Assembly (NCBI GenBank): GCA_045537905.1
Contig: JAZSQJ010000007.1
Location: 1 to 28,135 of the forward strand
Reading direction: 5' to 3'
Source: SIG636 sp045537905
GTDB lineage: Bacteria; Bacillota; Clostridia; Oscillospirales; CAG-382
Length of the DNA: 28,135 bases
Part shown: piece by piece, positions 14,034 through 22,100 of the stretch
Layout of the letters: each line of letters opens with the position of its first letter
How positions within the stretch are numbered: position 1 is the stretch's first letter
Notes under the pieces: model-generated
What the model was told of the DNA's origin: nothing
The model's database searches: none
Seen by the model: the letters and a program-made list of their open reading frames with translations, nothing else
Made by a program: the position numbers and the translations under genes

Positions 14034-16886
14034 ATGACCAACAAAGTTCTTATACAGGTATTAAAAACTATATTGTATATGCTGTTTCCACCGCTTTGGG
14101 TTACAGCATTTTTCAAGATGCCCGTTTATGAAAAGCATTTCAAAAACAAAGCAACCACTATATTTAATTGCTACATATTGCCTCCTCTTGCCGTTGTAGC
14201 AATTTTCTTCGGTATATTTTACTATAAGGACATTTATCCCTTTGGTAAAAAAACCATAGCGTGGTGCGATATGACCCAACAGGGTGTGCCTTATCTTTTG
14301 AACTTCAAGAGCGTTCTTGAGGGAGATGACAGCCTGTTTTTGAATATGGCTAACGCCGCAGGTATGGATGGCTGGTCCTTGTTCAGAGCTTACTTTGCAA
14401 GACCCTTTAACTACTTGGTGCTGTTTATAGAGCCTGCGGAGGCTATGGATTTTATAAGCGTCATCACCGTACTCAAGCTTGCCGCCTGCTCTGCCACCGC
14501 AATGGTGTTCTTCAGAACCTGTATTAAGAAGCTTGACCCTGCTATAGCCGCAGTTCTTTCGATGATGTACAGCTTCTGTGCTTTCGGCACTATGTATTAT
14601 CAGATACTTAACTGGCCCGATGCTATGTATATACTTCCCCTGTATTTTGCGGGGCTGTATCTGCTTATCAAGGAACACAAAATCGCTTTATTTACAGTTT
14701 CCCTGGCCTTTGTAATGCTTAACTTCTCCTTCGGTTTTATGACCGTGGTTGCAACCTTATTACTACTCGGACACTACACCGTTTCAAACGGTGATTTAAG
14801 CGAGGTAAAAAGAACTGCCTTTGAGTTTACTGCAGGCTCTGCTCTTGCCGCTATACTCTGTGCACCCTCATGGCTTTCATTCTTCGGTGCATATAACGAC
14901 TCTGCCCGCGGTGTTGATCTTGAAAGCACACTGGCATCCAGCGCTTTGTTCACTACCAAAAATACAGCCTACCCCTTACTTATGTCAACAGCTTTCATTT
15001 TTTTGGCGGTATTTGCGTATAAGGCTTATAAAAAAGACGCCCTGGGCAAAGCGCTGTATTTCTTATTTGGTATGATGATGATACCTATGGTTATAGAGCC
15101 TATTAATAAGATGTGGCACGCAGGCAGCTATATGGGCTTCCCTAACCGCTATGCGTTTATAATCATCTTTAGCGGCTTGGTTATCGCAGGTATTGTTTTA
15201 TCCAGAATCAGAGAAGCGTCTCCTATAGAAGCCACAGACAAAAAAGCTAAGAATAGCTTGGTTACAAGCATTTGTGCATCTGTATTGGTGCTTAGCGTTT
15301 GCTACTTCCTATATAAATTTGTATTTGCTTACACCGATAAAAACTTTAAGGCTATGGGTAAATACGCCTCCACCCTTTGGGGCGACTCCACCTCCTATAA
15401 GCATATGCTGATTGTTATGTGCATATTTTTACTTGTATACGCTTTGTGCTATTTTGTATACAAAAAGGGCTGGGTTGGCAAACGTGCATTTGCAATGTTT
15501 ATGCTTACGGTTGTTGTTTGTGAGGCGTACGTTTCCGTTAATACCTACGTTGTACCTGCAACCAGCAAGGTTAAGACAGAAAATTTCAGAGAGTACGGCG
15601 ACTTAGCCTACCGAATCGAGGACGATGACTTTTACCGTGTTAAGAACACAGGCTTTCTCAACGCCGCATACTCCATATCCGAAGCAAACTTCCCCGGCGC
15701 TATCGGCTACAACTGTATGGGTCACTACTCCTCCTTCACGTCGGAAAACTATCTATACGCCGCAAAGGCCTACGGTTACAGCTCCGTATGGATGAAGATT
15801 GAAAGCTATGGCGGTACAAAGTTCAGCGACGCTTTGTTTAACGTTAAATACGAGATAGGCAAAATTGCAAACAAGCCTGCTGACGTGGTATATTCCAACA
15901 GCAAGTACTATATTGCGGAAACCGAGCAATATCTTCCCATCGGCGTGTTCACTGATATAAATAACCCCGAAATTGACGTAAACAACGTTACGAGAATGCA
16001 GCTTCAAGAGAAGGTTTTTGATGCCATAACCAACGGCAAGAGCGACCTGTTTGAGTACGTCTCCCCCGATAAGCTTACAAACTGCAAGCTTGTTGACAAC
16101 GGTAAGAAGTATTCTATTACAACCTCCGGCAGCGACTCCTATATTGATTACACGGTTGAAATCAAAGGCACAAAAACCTTATACTTTGATTGCTTTGACC
16201 AGTTCAGCAACAGCCTTAGCGAAAAGATAAACGGCAGCTTTGACGTTTACGTAAATAACAAAAGGCTTATCGCCTCCTTCCCCAAGGACACCTCCAACGG
16301 ACTGCTTAACCTTGGCACCTTTACAGACGCAACGGTTGACGTAAGGCTTAAGGTTCTTAAGAACGTAAGTGCCCGTTCCTTTGGCGTGTACGCTATGGAC
16401 GACAAGGCTCTGGACAAAGCCATTGCGGAAATATCAACCGCAAACCTACAGCTTGACGGCAACGAGGTTTACGGTAGCTATACAGCCAAGGAAAGCGGAT
16501 ATATATTCATATCCCTACCCTACAACCCTAAATATAACTGTAGGGTTAACGGCAAAAGCGTTACTCCTATAAAAGCCTTTGGCGGCTTTACCGCCGTGCC
16601 TGTGGCTGTAGGTGAAAACACTATTTCCCTATCATACACCACAAGTATGTTTTATCCGTCAATGATAATGATGATAGTAGGCATTGCTATTGCCATACTT
16701 GTTTTGGTATTGATGAAAAAGAAAAAGAGTGCAAGCTTTTATGAATTTTCAGGCGGTGTTCTCGGCGACAAGGCCACCGGTATACTTTCGATGATAGCTT
16801 ATATCGGCGTTATAGTATGCTTTATAGCGGTTATTCTTGCTGTATACGTATATCCTATGTACCTGAAGCTAGGCTCATATTTCTAA
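14034..16886 (+). CDS. yfhO: YfhO-family large membrane protein (GT-C-like)
   Basis: 950 residues. The N-terminal half is highly hydrophobic, with about a dozen helices. The first extracytoplasmic loop carries the YfhO pattern: YPFGKKTIAWCDMTQQGVP, then SLFLNMANAAGMDGWS and ARPFNYL, resembling the acidic loop of GT-C glycosyltransferases. A soluble extracytoplasmic region covers about 510-860, and two more helices lie near 875-895 and 920-943. In Bacillus and Listeria, YfhO-type proteins are linked to adding sugars to lipoteichoic acid or related wall polymers at the outer face of the membrane; donor and acceptor here are unknown. AAGGGG (14021-14026) precedes ATG 14034. It is a single-gene unit with its own promoter and terminator. 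Confidence 0.85.
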   Translation: MTNKVLIQVLKTILYMLFPPLWVTAFFKMPVYEKHFKNKATTIFNCYILPPLAVVAIFFGIFYYKDIYPFGKKTIAWCDMTQQGVPYLLNFKSVLEGDDSLFLNMANAAGMDGWSLFRAYFARPFNYLVLFIEPAEAMDFISVITVLKLAACSATAMVFFRTCIKKLDPAIAAVLSMMYSFCAFGTMYYQILNWPDAMYILPLYFAGLYLLIKEHKIALFTVSLAFVMLNFSFGFMTVVATLLLLGHYTVSNGDLSEVKRTAFEFTAGSALAAILCAPSWLSFFGAYNDSARGVDLESTLASSALFTTKNTAYPLLMSTAFIFLAVFAYKAYKKDALGKALYFLFGMMMIPMVIEPINKMWHAGSYMGFPNRYAFIIIFSGLVIAGIVLSRIREASPIEATDKKAKNSLVTSICASVLVLSVCYFLYKFVFAYTDKNFKAMGKYASTLWGDSTSYKHMLIVMCIFLLVYALCYFVYKKGWVGKRAFAMFMLTVVVCEAYVSVNTYVVPATSKVKTENFREYGDLAYRIEDDDFYRVKNTGFLNAAYSISEANFPGAIGYNCMGHYSSFTSENYLYAAKAYGYSSVWMKIESYGGTKFSDALFNVKYEIGKIANKPADVVYSNSKYYIAETEQYLPIGVFTDINNPEIDVNNVTRMQLQEKVFDAITNGKSDLFEYVSPDKLTNCKLVDNGKKYSITTSGSDSYIDYTVEIKGTKTLYFDCFDQFSNSLSEKINGSFDVYVNNKRLIASFPKDTSNGLLNLGTFTDATVDVRLKVLKNVSARSFGVYAMDDKALDKAIAEISTANLQLDGNEVYGSYTAKESGYIFISLPYNPKYNCRVNGKSVTPIKAFGGFTAVPVAVGENTISLSYTTSMFYPSMIMMIVGIAIAILVLVLMKKKKSASFYEFSGGVLGDKATGILSMIAYIGVIVCFIAVILAVYVYPMYLKLGSYF

Positions 16887-16892
16887 ATACAG

Positions 16893-16930
16893 GTAAAATA
16901 AAAATCCCCGTTCGGGGATTTTTATTTTAC
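16893..16930. terminator. bidirectional terminator between yfhO and yfbR
   Basis: A perfect 17-base-pair stem (16893-16909 with 16914-16930) around loop GTTC. The GC core CCCC/GGGG is followed by T-rich arms on both strands. It overlaps the stop codon of the convergent YfbR-like gene and clearly serves both. Confidence 0.92.
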
Positions 16931-17502
16931 AGTGAAATATTATCAAGAGGTTCAAAGAAAGCGTCCAAAAAGTTATCAAGAAAATACTTAAGCTCCTCAC
17001 AGGGGCTTGCCTCAAGAGCTTCCTTAGTAACCTTTTCGGCATAGGTAAACTCATTATTACCGCTGGAAACCTCAAGGGCGCATTTGATATAAGCACACAG
17101 CTTATCCGCCGCTTTGATAAGGGTCTTTTCCTCGGCACCAAGCTCAAACAGCTTACCGTACTTACTCTTTAATTCCTCGGGTAACAGTGATAGAATCTTC
17201 GCCTCAGCACATCTTTCAACTGCGGCGTATGCACTGCGTATATTGTTATCGTAGTACTTTACCGGTGTAGGCAGGTCACCCGTCATTATCTCGGTGGCAT
17301 CGTGATACAAGGCCTTAAGAGCAATTGTATCAGCATCGTAGGATTTAGCGAAATACGTATTGCCTATCTCTGCCAGTGCGTGAGCGATAAGCGCCGTTTC
17401 CAAAGAATGCTCCGACAGATTTTCTTTTATGTTGCACCTCATCAAAGACCAACGCTCTATATATTTCATTCTGAACATCAAGGCATAAAAGCTGTAATTC
17501 AT
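16927..17502 (-). CDS. yfbR: YfbR-type HD-domain 5'-deoxynucleotidase
   Basis: 191 residues, close to the 199 of E. coli YfbR, a cytoplasmic metal-dependent phosphatase that removes phosphate from deoxyribonucleoside 5'-monophosphates. The sequence follows YfbR closely at the start: FRMKYIERWSLMRCNIKEN, LSEHSLETALIAHALA with the first metal His, ALYHDATEIMTGDLPTPVKY with the HD pair, and a later Asp in KAADKLCAYIKC. An open frame extends upstream to 17643, but the ATG at 17502 follows AAAGGTGG and fits the family N-terminus. A single-gene unit, divergent from dapF and convergent on yfhO. Confidence 0.93.
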   Translation of the reverse strand: MNYSFYALMFRMKYIERWSLMRCNIKENLSEHSLETALIAHALAEIGNTYFAKSYDADTIALKALYHDATEIMTGDLPTPVKYYDNNIRSAYAAVERCAEAKILSLLPEELKSKYGKLFELGAEEKTLIKAADKLCAYIKCALEVSSGNNEFTYAEKVTKEALEASPCEELKYFLDNFLDAFFEPLDNISL

Positions 17503-17524
17503 TATAAAACCACCTTTCCACACA

Positions 17525-17553
17525 AGGATACCATACATTTTAAGAAAAGTAAA
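17525..17553 (-). promoter_or_regulatory. probable promoter of yfbR
   Basis: On the minus strand, TTTACT (17548-17553) and TATCCT (17525-17530) are separated by 17 bases, 22 bases before the start codon. Both boxes are imperfect. Confidence 0.45.
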
Positions 17554-17572
17554 CCTAAACTTTAATTCTCTA

Positions 17573-17600
17573 TTGAAAATATATAAAATAATGGTATAAT
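17573..17600 (+). promoter_or_regulatory. promoter of dapF-murE
   Basis: TTGAAA (17573-17578) and a perfect TATAAT (17595-17600) with a 16-base spacer, 22 bases before the dapF start codon, which leaves a short leader. Confidence 0.75.
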
Positions 17601-17622
17601 GTTTGTTACAAGGAGTGAGATT

Positions 17623-18483
17623 ATGAAGTTTGTTAAAATGCAAGCCTACGGCAACGACTACGTATACGTTCCGTTGCTTGACTGCAATATGGATAATCCG
17701 TCAAAATGGTCACGTTTTCTGTCTCACCGCCGTTTTGGTGTAGGCAGCGACGGTATGGTGCTTATTTGCCCCTCAGACGTTGCCGATTTCAGGATGCGTA
17801 TTTTTAACCCCGATGGGTCTGAGGCTGAAATGTGCGGCAACGCACTCAGAAGCACGGGTATGCTTGTATACGAAAAAGGCTATACCGATAAAACCGAGTT
17901 TACCGTTGAAACTCTTGGCGGTATAAAACGCATTTTTCTTGACGTGGTAAACGGCAAGGTAAATAATATTACCGCAGCAATAGGTGCCCCTATTTTAGAA
18001 GCCGATAAGGTACCCGTTACCATCTGTAACGGCGACGGTGTTTGCCTTAATATGCCTATCAAAGTTTTAGATAAAACCTTTTACATTAACGCTATTTCCT
18101 TAGGCAACCCCCACTGCGTTGTTTTTGTTGAGGACGCTTTTAACTTTGACATCGACAAATACGGTCCCGCTGTTGAATGTCATCCCGTATTGCCCAAAAA
18201 AGCAAACGTAGAATTTGTTCAGGTTGTTGACAGCAATAATTTGCGTATGCGTACCTGGGAGCGTAACTGTGGTGAGACTCTGGCTTGTGCAACAGGCTGC
18301 AGCGCGGCTACTGTTTGCGGCTACCTGACAGGAAGATGCAGTCAGTCTACTACGGTGCATCAATTGGGCGGCGATATAGATATAGATTACGATACAGATG
18401 AAAACTGTATTTATATGACAGGCAAGTCTGCCTTTGTTTTTGACGGCGTTGCCGATATTAATGCTTTTAAGGAGTTTGAATAA
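17623..18483 (+). CDS. dapF: diaminopimelate epimerase
   Basis: 286 residues, the usual DapF length. It interconverts LL- and meso-diaminopimelate in the cytoplasm with two cysteines as acid and base. These are Cys71 in MCGNALRSTG and Cys222 in GETLACATG. Other family blocks are AYGNDYVYV, GVGSDGMVL and GNPHCVVFVED. Some usually fixed positions differ: CGNALRS where CGNGxRC is common, and ACATGCSAA where ACGTGACAA is common. The start at ATG 17623 follows AAGGAGTGA (17610-17618) and matches the family N-terminus. It shares one base with murE (TAATG at 18481-18485), so epimerase and ligase are made together, which fits a diaminopimelate peptidoglycan. Confidence 0.92.
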   Translation: MKFVKMQAYGNDYVYVPLLDCNMDNPSKWSRFLSHRRFGVGSDGMVLICPSDVADFRMRIFNPDGSEAEMCGNALRSTGMLVYEKGYTDKTEFTVETLGGIKRIFLDVVNGKVNNITAAIGAPILEADKVPVTICNGDGVCLNMPIKVLDKTFYINAISLGNPHCVVFVEDAFNFDIDKYGPAVECHPVLPKKANVEFVQVVDSNNLRMRTWERNCGETLACATGCSAATVCGYLTGRCSQSTTVHQLGGDIDIDYDTDENCIYMTGKSAFVFDGVADINAFKEFE

Positions 18484-19937
18484 TGAAGCTGGGAAAACTT
18501 TTAGAAAAAATTAAATACACAGCAGATAACTTTAATAAGGATATCGAAATCGAGGGCATATGCTACGATTCCAGGAAAGCCAAGGCAGGCGATATTTTCG
18601 TTTGTATTAAAGGTTACCAAAGCGACGGACACAAGTATGCCAAAAGCGCATACAACAATGGTGTGCGCGTTTTTGCCGTTGAAAAGGTGATAGATTTACC
18701 GGAGGACGTAACCATAATTTATTCCGAAGATACCCGTAAGTTTTTAGCTTACGCTTCTGCGGCGTTTTTTGATTACCCCGCTGAAAAGCTTAAAACCGTT
18801 GCCATAACGGGTACAAAGGGTAAAACCAGCGTCAGCTATATGCTTAAAACTATTTTTGAGGAGGCAGGCATAAAGGCAGGCATAATGGGTACCACGGGTA
18901 TCTATTACGGTGATACCGCCATAAAAACCGAAAACTCCACCCCCGAGTCATATGAAATACACCACCATTTTGCAGAGATGGTAAAATGCGGCTGCGGTGC
19001 CGTAGTAATCGAGGCAACCTCCCAAGGCTTTAAGCTGGACAGAACCGAGGGTATTAATTTTGACATTGGCGTTTTCACAAATCTGTCGCCTGACCACATC
19101 GGCGGCAACGAGCACGCCGATTTTGAGGAGTATCTGTCCTGCAAGCAAAAGCTGTTTACCCAGTGCAAACTGGGCATCGCCAACGTTGACAGCAAGCACT
19201 ACACCGACATAACAGAAAAAGCAGTTTGCCCTATCAAAACCTTTGGCGTATCAAATACCGCAGATTATATGGGCACCAACACCCGTTTCGGCTGCAATGA
19301 CAAAAGGATGTTTACTTCCTTCCTGCTTAAAACAAAGACCGAGGCTTTTGACGTAAACATCAACATCCCCGGTATGTTTTCCGTTTATAACGCCCTTGCC
19401 GCAATTTCCGTAGCCAAGGAGCTTGGCATAGATAACGGTGTTATTATCAGCGCATTGGATAAAACCTTTGTAAAAGGCCGTATGGAGATAGTACCTACGA
19501 CAGGCGGACAGACAGTAATAATTGACTACGCTCATAACGAGCTTAGTGTACAAAGCCTGTTTGATACCATCAGACTATATAACCCCAAGCGTATAACCGT
19601 TGTTTTCGGTTGCGGCGGCAACCGTTCAAAGCTTCGCCGCTATGCCATGGGTGAGATTATAGGCAGTAATGCAGATTTATCCGTTATCACCTCCGATAAC
19701 CCCAGATATGAGCGTACCGAAGATATAATTGACGATATCCTCGTCGGCACTAAGAAAACAAACGGTGCCTACATAATCATCACTGACCGCAAAGAAGCGA
19801 TTGAATATGCTGTTAAAAACGCTATTCCCGGTGAAGTCGTGTTAATAATAGGCAAGGGTCATCAGCTATACGAGGAAATCGAAGGTGTTAAACACCCCTT
19901 TGACGAGCGTGAGATAGTAAAGGCACTTAATAAATAA
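18483..19937 (+). CDS. murE: UDP-MurNAc-L-Ala-D-Glu--meso-diaminopimelate ligase (MurE)
   Basis: 484 residues. It adds the third peptide residue to the cytoplasmic peptidoglycan precursor using ATP. Domains in order: the UDP-binding N-terminal domain with DSRKAKAGDIFVCIKG; the central ATPase with P-loop GTKGKT (110-115), EATSQG and the carbamylated Lys in YLSCKQKLF; and the C-terminal domain with DNPR at 405-408, the signature for diaminopimelate rather than lysine. The motif usually read as GKGHE is GKGHQ here (Gln461), and GGDRDKxKRP is GCGGNRSKLRR, so this is a divergent member, possibly a second MurE copy. Coupling to dapF supports diaminopimelate as substrate. The family call is secure; exact third-residue specificity is less so. 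Confidence 0.9.
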   Translation: MKLGKLLEKIKYTADNFNKDIEIEGICYDSRKAKAGDIFVCIKGYQSDGHKYAKSAYNNGVRVFAVEKVIDLPEDVTIIYSEDTRKFLAYASAAFFDYPAEKLKTVAITGTKGKTSVSYMLKTIFEEAGIKAGIMGTTGIYYGDTAIKTENSTPESYEIHHHFAEMVKCGCGAVVIEATSQGFKLDRTEGINFDIGVFTNLSPDHIGGNEHADFEEYLSCKQKLFTQCKLGIANVDSKHYTDITEKAVCPIKTFGVSNTADYMGTNTRFGCNDKRMFTSFLLKTKTEAFDVNINIPGMFSVYNALAAISVAKELGIDNGVIISALDKTFVKGRMEIVPTTGGQTVIIDYAHNELSVQSLFDTIRLYNPKRITVVFGCGGNRSKLRRYAMGEIIGSNADLSVITSDNPRYERTEDIIDDILVGTKKTNGAYIIITDRKEAIEYAVKNAIPGEVVLIIGKGHQLYEEIEGVKHPFDEREIVKALNK

Positions 19938-19942
19938 AAGTA

Positions 19943-19974
19943 AAAGAAGCTTGGACAAAAAACCAAGCTTCTTT
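19943..19974. repeat. palindromic 32-base repeat, copy 1 (hairpin after murE)
   Basis: AAAGAAGCTTGG and its complement flank the loop ACAAAAAA, giving a perfect 12-base-pair stem five bases after the murE stop. An identical copy lies at 20199-20230. This copy is not followed by a T run (CAGACCGC follows), so by itself it is a poor terminator. Confidence 0.85.
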
Positions 19975-20032
19975 CAGACCGCTGACAAAGGCACAGAGCA
20001 CGAAAAAGAATAAAATATACTCATTCTAAAGT

Positions 20033-20065
20033 AGAAAATTCAGGGAAAATTTCCCTGAATTTTCT
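20033..20065. repeat. 33-base perfect palindrome
   Basis: A 16-base-pair inverted repeat with one central base (AGAAAATTCAGGGAAA and its complement). It lies between the two copies of the 32-base repeat, followed on the plus strand by a T-rich stretch (20068-20084). On either strand it would make a stable RNA hairpin. Confidence 0.8.
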
Positions 20066-20082
20066 GCATTTTATTTGTTTTT

Positions 20083-20138
20083 TCGTTCAAAACGAACCTC
20101 AGCTCACAGTACTTAGTACAGTTATCGCCTCGGTTCGT
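20083..20138. repeat. nested short inverted repeats
   Basis: TTCGTT/AACGAA pair around CAA at 20083-20097. ACGAACC (20092-20098) can instead pair with GGTTCGT (20132-20138), enclosing the small dyad GTACTTAGTAC (20109-20119). The first arm of one hairpin is part of the other, so the folds compete. I see no coding potential or recognised RNA family. Confidence 0.5.
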
Positions 20139-20167
20139 CTTGCCTGCACTCTTTCTCAGCACTCTGC

Positions 20168-20198
20168 CAGCTTGATGACAAGGTTTGTCATCAAGCTG
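20168..20198. repeat. 31-base perfect palindrome
   Basis: CAGCTTGATGACAA and its complement form a 14-base-pair stem with loop GGT. It abuts copy 2 of the 32-base repeat with no gap, so the two hairpins are stacked directly next to each other. Confidence 0.8.
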
Positions 20199-20230
20199 AA
20201 AGAAGCTTGGACAAAAAACCAAGCTTCTTT
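20199..20230 (+). terminator. palindromic 32-base repeat, copy 2, acting as terminator
   Basis: Identical to 19943-19974 and in the same orientation, judged by the ACAAAAAA loop. This copy is followed by CGTTTTTATT, a usable T run on the plus strand, so it is probably the original murE terminator. It lies six bases from the stop of the convergent trmB gene. Confidence 0.75.
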
Positions 20231-20235
20231 CGTTT

Positions 20236-20883
20236 TTATTGCTGTTTTTCTATAAAAGCCTCAAGATAGTTTATAGTAAAGCCTTTGCCGGAGAAATTTT
20301 TTTCATATTCCGTCTGGATATTATCCTCGTTCATAGGTGAGGCGTGTAAATCGAAGCACACGTTCTCTACGGTATAGCCGCATTCTGCAAAGGTCTCAAG
20401 AGAATAGTCAAACAAGAGACGGTTATCTGTTTTGAAGAAAATACGGGCACCGTCTGCAAGGAGGCTCTTATAGCGTTCCAAGAACAGGGGCGAGGTCAAA
20501 CGACGCTTAGCGTTGCGTTTTTTAGGCCAGGGATCGCAAAAGTTGATAAAAATGCGGTCCAGCTTAACGCCCTCCAGAATGGTGCAAATGTTTTCGGCAT
20601 CGCAGTTATAAAACCTTAAATTGCCGCAGCCTTCCCTATCAGCCTTTTCCATAGCCATCATCATTACATCTATAACCTTTTCAAAGGCAAGATAGTTTAC
20701 CTCGGGATTTCTGGCAGACATCTGGGTAGCAAAGGCGCCCTTGCCACAGCCTATTTCCAACCACAGGGGACGCTTTTTGTCAAAAGAAGCGTCTATGTCA
20801 ATAGCATCGCCCTTGGTTATCGCAAATAAATCCTCAACCTTTTTCAGCCTTGCGTCTCTATTTTTCTTAGGTCTCATTCTCAT
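20236..20883 (-). CDS. trmB: tRNA (guanine-N7)-methyltransferase
   Basis: 215 residues. It methylates G46 in the tRNA variable loop using S-adenosylmethionine. The S-adenosylmethionine-binding motif I is LEIGCGKGAF, and the TrmB-specific block is FCDPWPKKRNAKRRLTSP; FFKTDNRLLFDYS is also typical. The start could be 20892, but TrmB proteins usually begin MRMR, which matches the ATG at 20883 and gives better spacing to GGGGTG. It has its own strong promoter and ends against the palindrome cluster downstream of murE. Confidence 0.95.
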   Translation of the reverse strand: MRMRPKKNRDARLKKVEDLFAITKGDAIDIDASFDKKRPLWLEIGCGKGAFATQMSARNPEVNYLAFEKVIDVMMMAMEKADREGCGNLRFYNCDAENICTILEGVKLDRIFINFCDPWPKKRNAKRRLTSPLFLERYKSLLADGARIFFKTDNRLLFDYSLETFAECGYTVENVCFDLHASPMNEDNIQTEYEKNFSGKGFTINYLEAFIEKQQ

Positions 20884-20925
20884 AAAAAGCATACACCCCG
20901 TTTATCAAATTAACTTGCAAAAATT

Positions 20926-20954
20926 ATAATACATTTTTTTCTTCCGTTTGTCAA
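20926..20954 (-). promoter_or_regulatory. sigma-A promoter of trmB
   Basis: On the minus strand, a perfect TTGACA (20949-20954) and TATTAT (20926-20931) with a 17-base spacer, about 40 bases before the trmB start codon. Confidence 0.8.
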
Positions 20955-21016
20955 TAAAATGTGTGAATACTTTTTTACTTTAGGTGTAAAATAACGACTA
21001 GAGAGGAGATGAACAA

Positions 21017-21223
21017 ATGCTTGACAGAATTTCTCTTGCATTGGTAATAATCGGCGCACTCAACTGGGGCTCTATCGGGCTTTTCCGTTTTGATATAGTT
21101 TCCTGGATATTTGGTGGTCAAGCCGCACCTTTAAGCAGGATAATATTCACCGTAGTAGCACTTGCCGGTATATATTGTATCAGCTTGCTTTTCAAAAGAC
21201 ACGTGCCGGTAGAAAACGACTAG
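21017..21223 (+). CDS. DUF378-family small membrane protein
   Basis: 68 residues with two transmembrane helices (about 4-24 and 37-59). The N-terminal block LDRISLALVIIGALNWGSIGLF is the DUF378 (YuzA-like) signature, and the second helix follows SRIIFTVVALAGIYCI. The function is unknown across the family. GAGGAG (21003-21008) precedes the ATG. It is alone on its strand, divergent from trmB and convergent on the his operon, with a hairpin terminator just after it. Confidence 0.9.
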   Translation: MLDRISLALVIIGALNWGSIGLFRFDIVSWIFGGQAAPLSRIIFTVVALAGIYCISLLFKRHVPVEND

Positions 21224-21243
21224 TAATAGATAACAGTATAACA

Positions 21244-21279
21244 TTAAGTCCGAATGGGAAACAACCCCTTCGGACTTAA
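21244..21279. terminator. bidirectional terminator between the DUF378 gene and the his operon
   Basis: TTAAGTCCGAA (21244-21254) pairs with TTCGGACTTAA (21269-21279); inside, GGG pairs with CCC across one mismatch, with loop AAACAA. It lies 20 bases after the DUF378 stop and five bases before the last codon of the his operon, so it serves both. Confidence 0.82.
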
Positions 21280-21284
21280 CGTAT

Positions 21285-22100
21285 TTATAAACGTCTTTCG
21301 TAAAAGCCCTTACCTCCGAGCTCAACCACCGACACAAAACCGATGCTTTTAAGCAGTGCCTCCGCATCGGAAGCATAGCCTGTTATGGCAGAGGCGGAGT
21401 GAGCGTCGGTCGTTATTATTACCTTACCCTTTTTCTCTGATATACGCTCAAGAATAAAGTCAGCAGGATAAGGTACGCTACGGTGCCCCCTTGTAATGGC
21501 ACCCGTGTTCACTTCAATTACAGCACCGGTTTCAAGTATACTGTCCATAGCAGTCAAGGCACAGTCCTTATACCGCTTGCAACAGGCATCAAAATAGTGA
21601 TGCCTTTCGTTATACTTGGTAACCAAATCAAAGTGTCCTACGATATCAGGCTTGGTTTTACATATAAAGCTTGCAAATTGGCTGTAATAGGCTTCACACA
21701 TTTTCAGGTAATCCCCGTCAAAGACGGTATTTACGTTACGCTCAAAATTTTTTACAGCACCGTCGATTATATAATTAACGCCCTTTGCGCTTACGGAATG
21801 GGAGGACCCGATTATATAATCAAGCTCGCTTAAATAAGGTAAGTCTGCAGAAACAGAGTCCAGCTCCAAACCGCAAAGCACGTCCATCCTGCCGTCATAT
21901 AAACCTTTTAATCTTTTTGCTTCGGTAATATACAAAGGCATATCCTTTGGGTTCATACCGAAATCATCGTGAGCGGTGTAGCTGTGTGAGGAAAAGCCTA
22001 TACACTTAAGTCTCTTATCAAAGGCGGCTCTTGCCATTTGCTCCATCGTATCGCTGCCATCACAAAAAGTGCTGTGTACATGAACACTGGACTCAATCAT
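21285..22100 (-). CDS. hisJ: histidinol-phosphatase, PHP family
   Basis: 271 residues. It removes phosphate from histidinol phosphate, the step before HisD. The PHP metal-binding blocks are all present: HVHSTFCDG at the start, SHS in GFSSHSYTAHDDF, GLELD, IGSSHSV, GHFDLVTKY, EVNTG and TTDAHSAS near the end. The length suits the Gram-positive HisJ/HisK type rather than the HAD-type HisB-N phosphatase. It is the last gene of the his operon, and its ATG overlaps the hisIE stop as ATGA (22097-22100). PHP proteins of other function exist, but this position makes the assignment solid. Confidence 0.92.
   Translation of the reverse strand: MIESSVHVHSTFCDGSDTMEQMARAAFDKRLKCIGFSSHSYTAHDDFGMNPKDMPLYITEAKRLKGLYDGRMDVLCGLELDSVSADLPYLSELDYIIGSSHSVSAKGVNYIIDGAVKNFERNVNTVFDGDYLKMCEAYYSQFASFICKTKPDIVGHFDLVTKYNERHHYFDACCKRYKDCALTAMDSILETGAVIEVNTGAITRGHRSVPYPADFILERISEKKGKVIITTDAHSASAITGYASDAEALLKSIGFVSVVELGGKGFYERRL

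Noticed and set aside
20040..20222. 60-codon open frame on the minus strand in the palindrome cluster
   Set aside because: It runs through several perfect hairpins, has no ribosome site and no recognisable protein features.
19943..20230. CRISPR array
   Set aside because: Only two copies of a palindromic 32-base repeat occur, 256 bases apart, with structured DNA between them and no cas genes.
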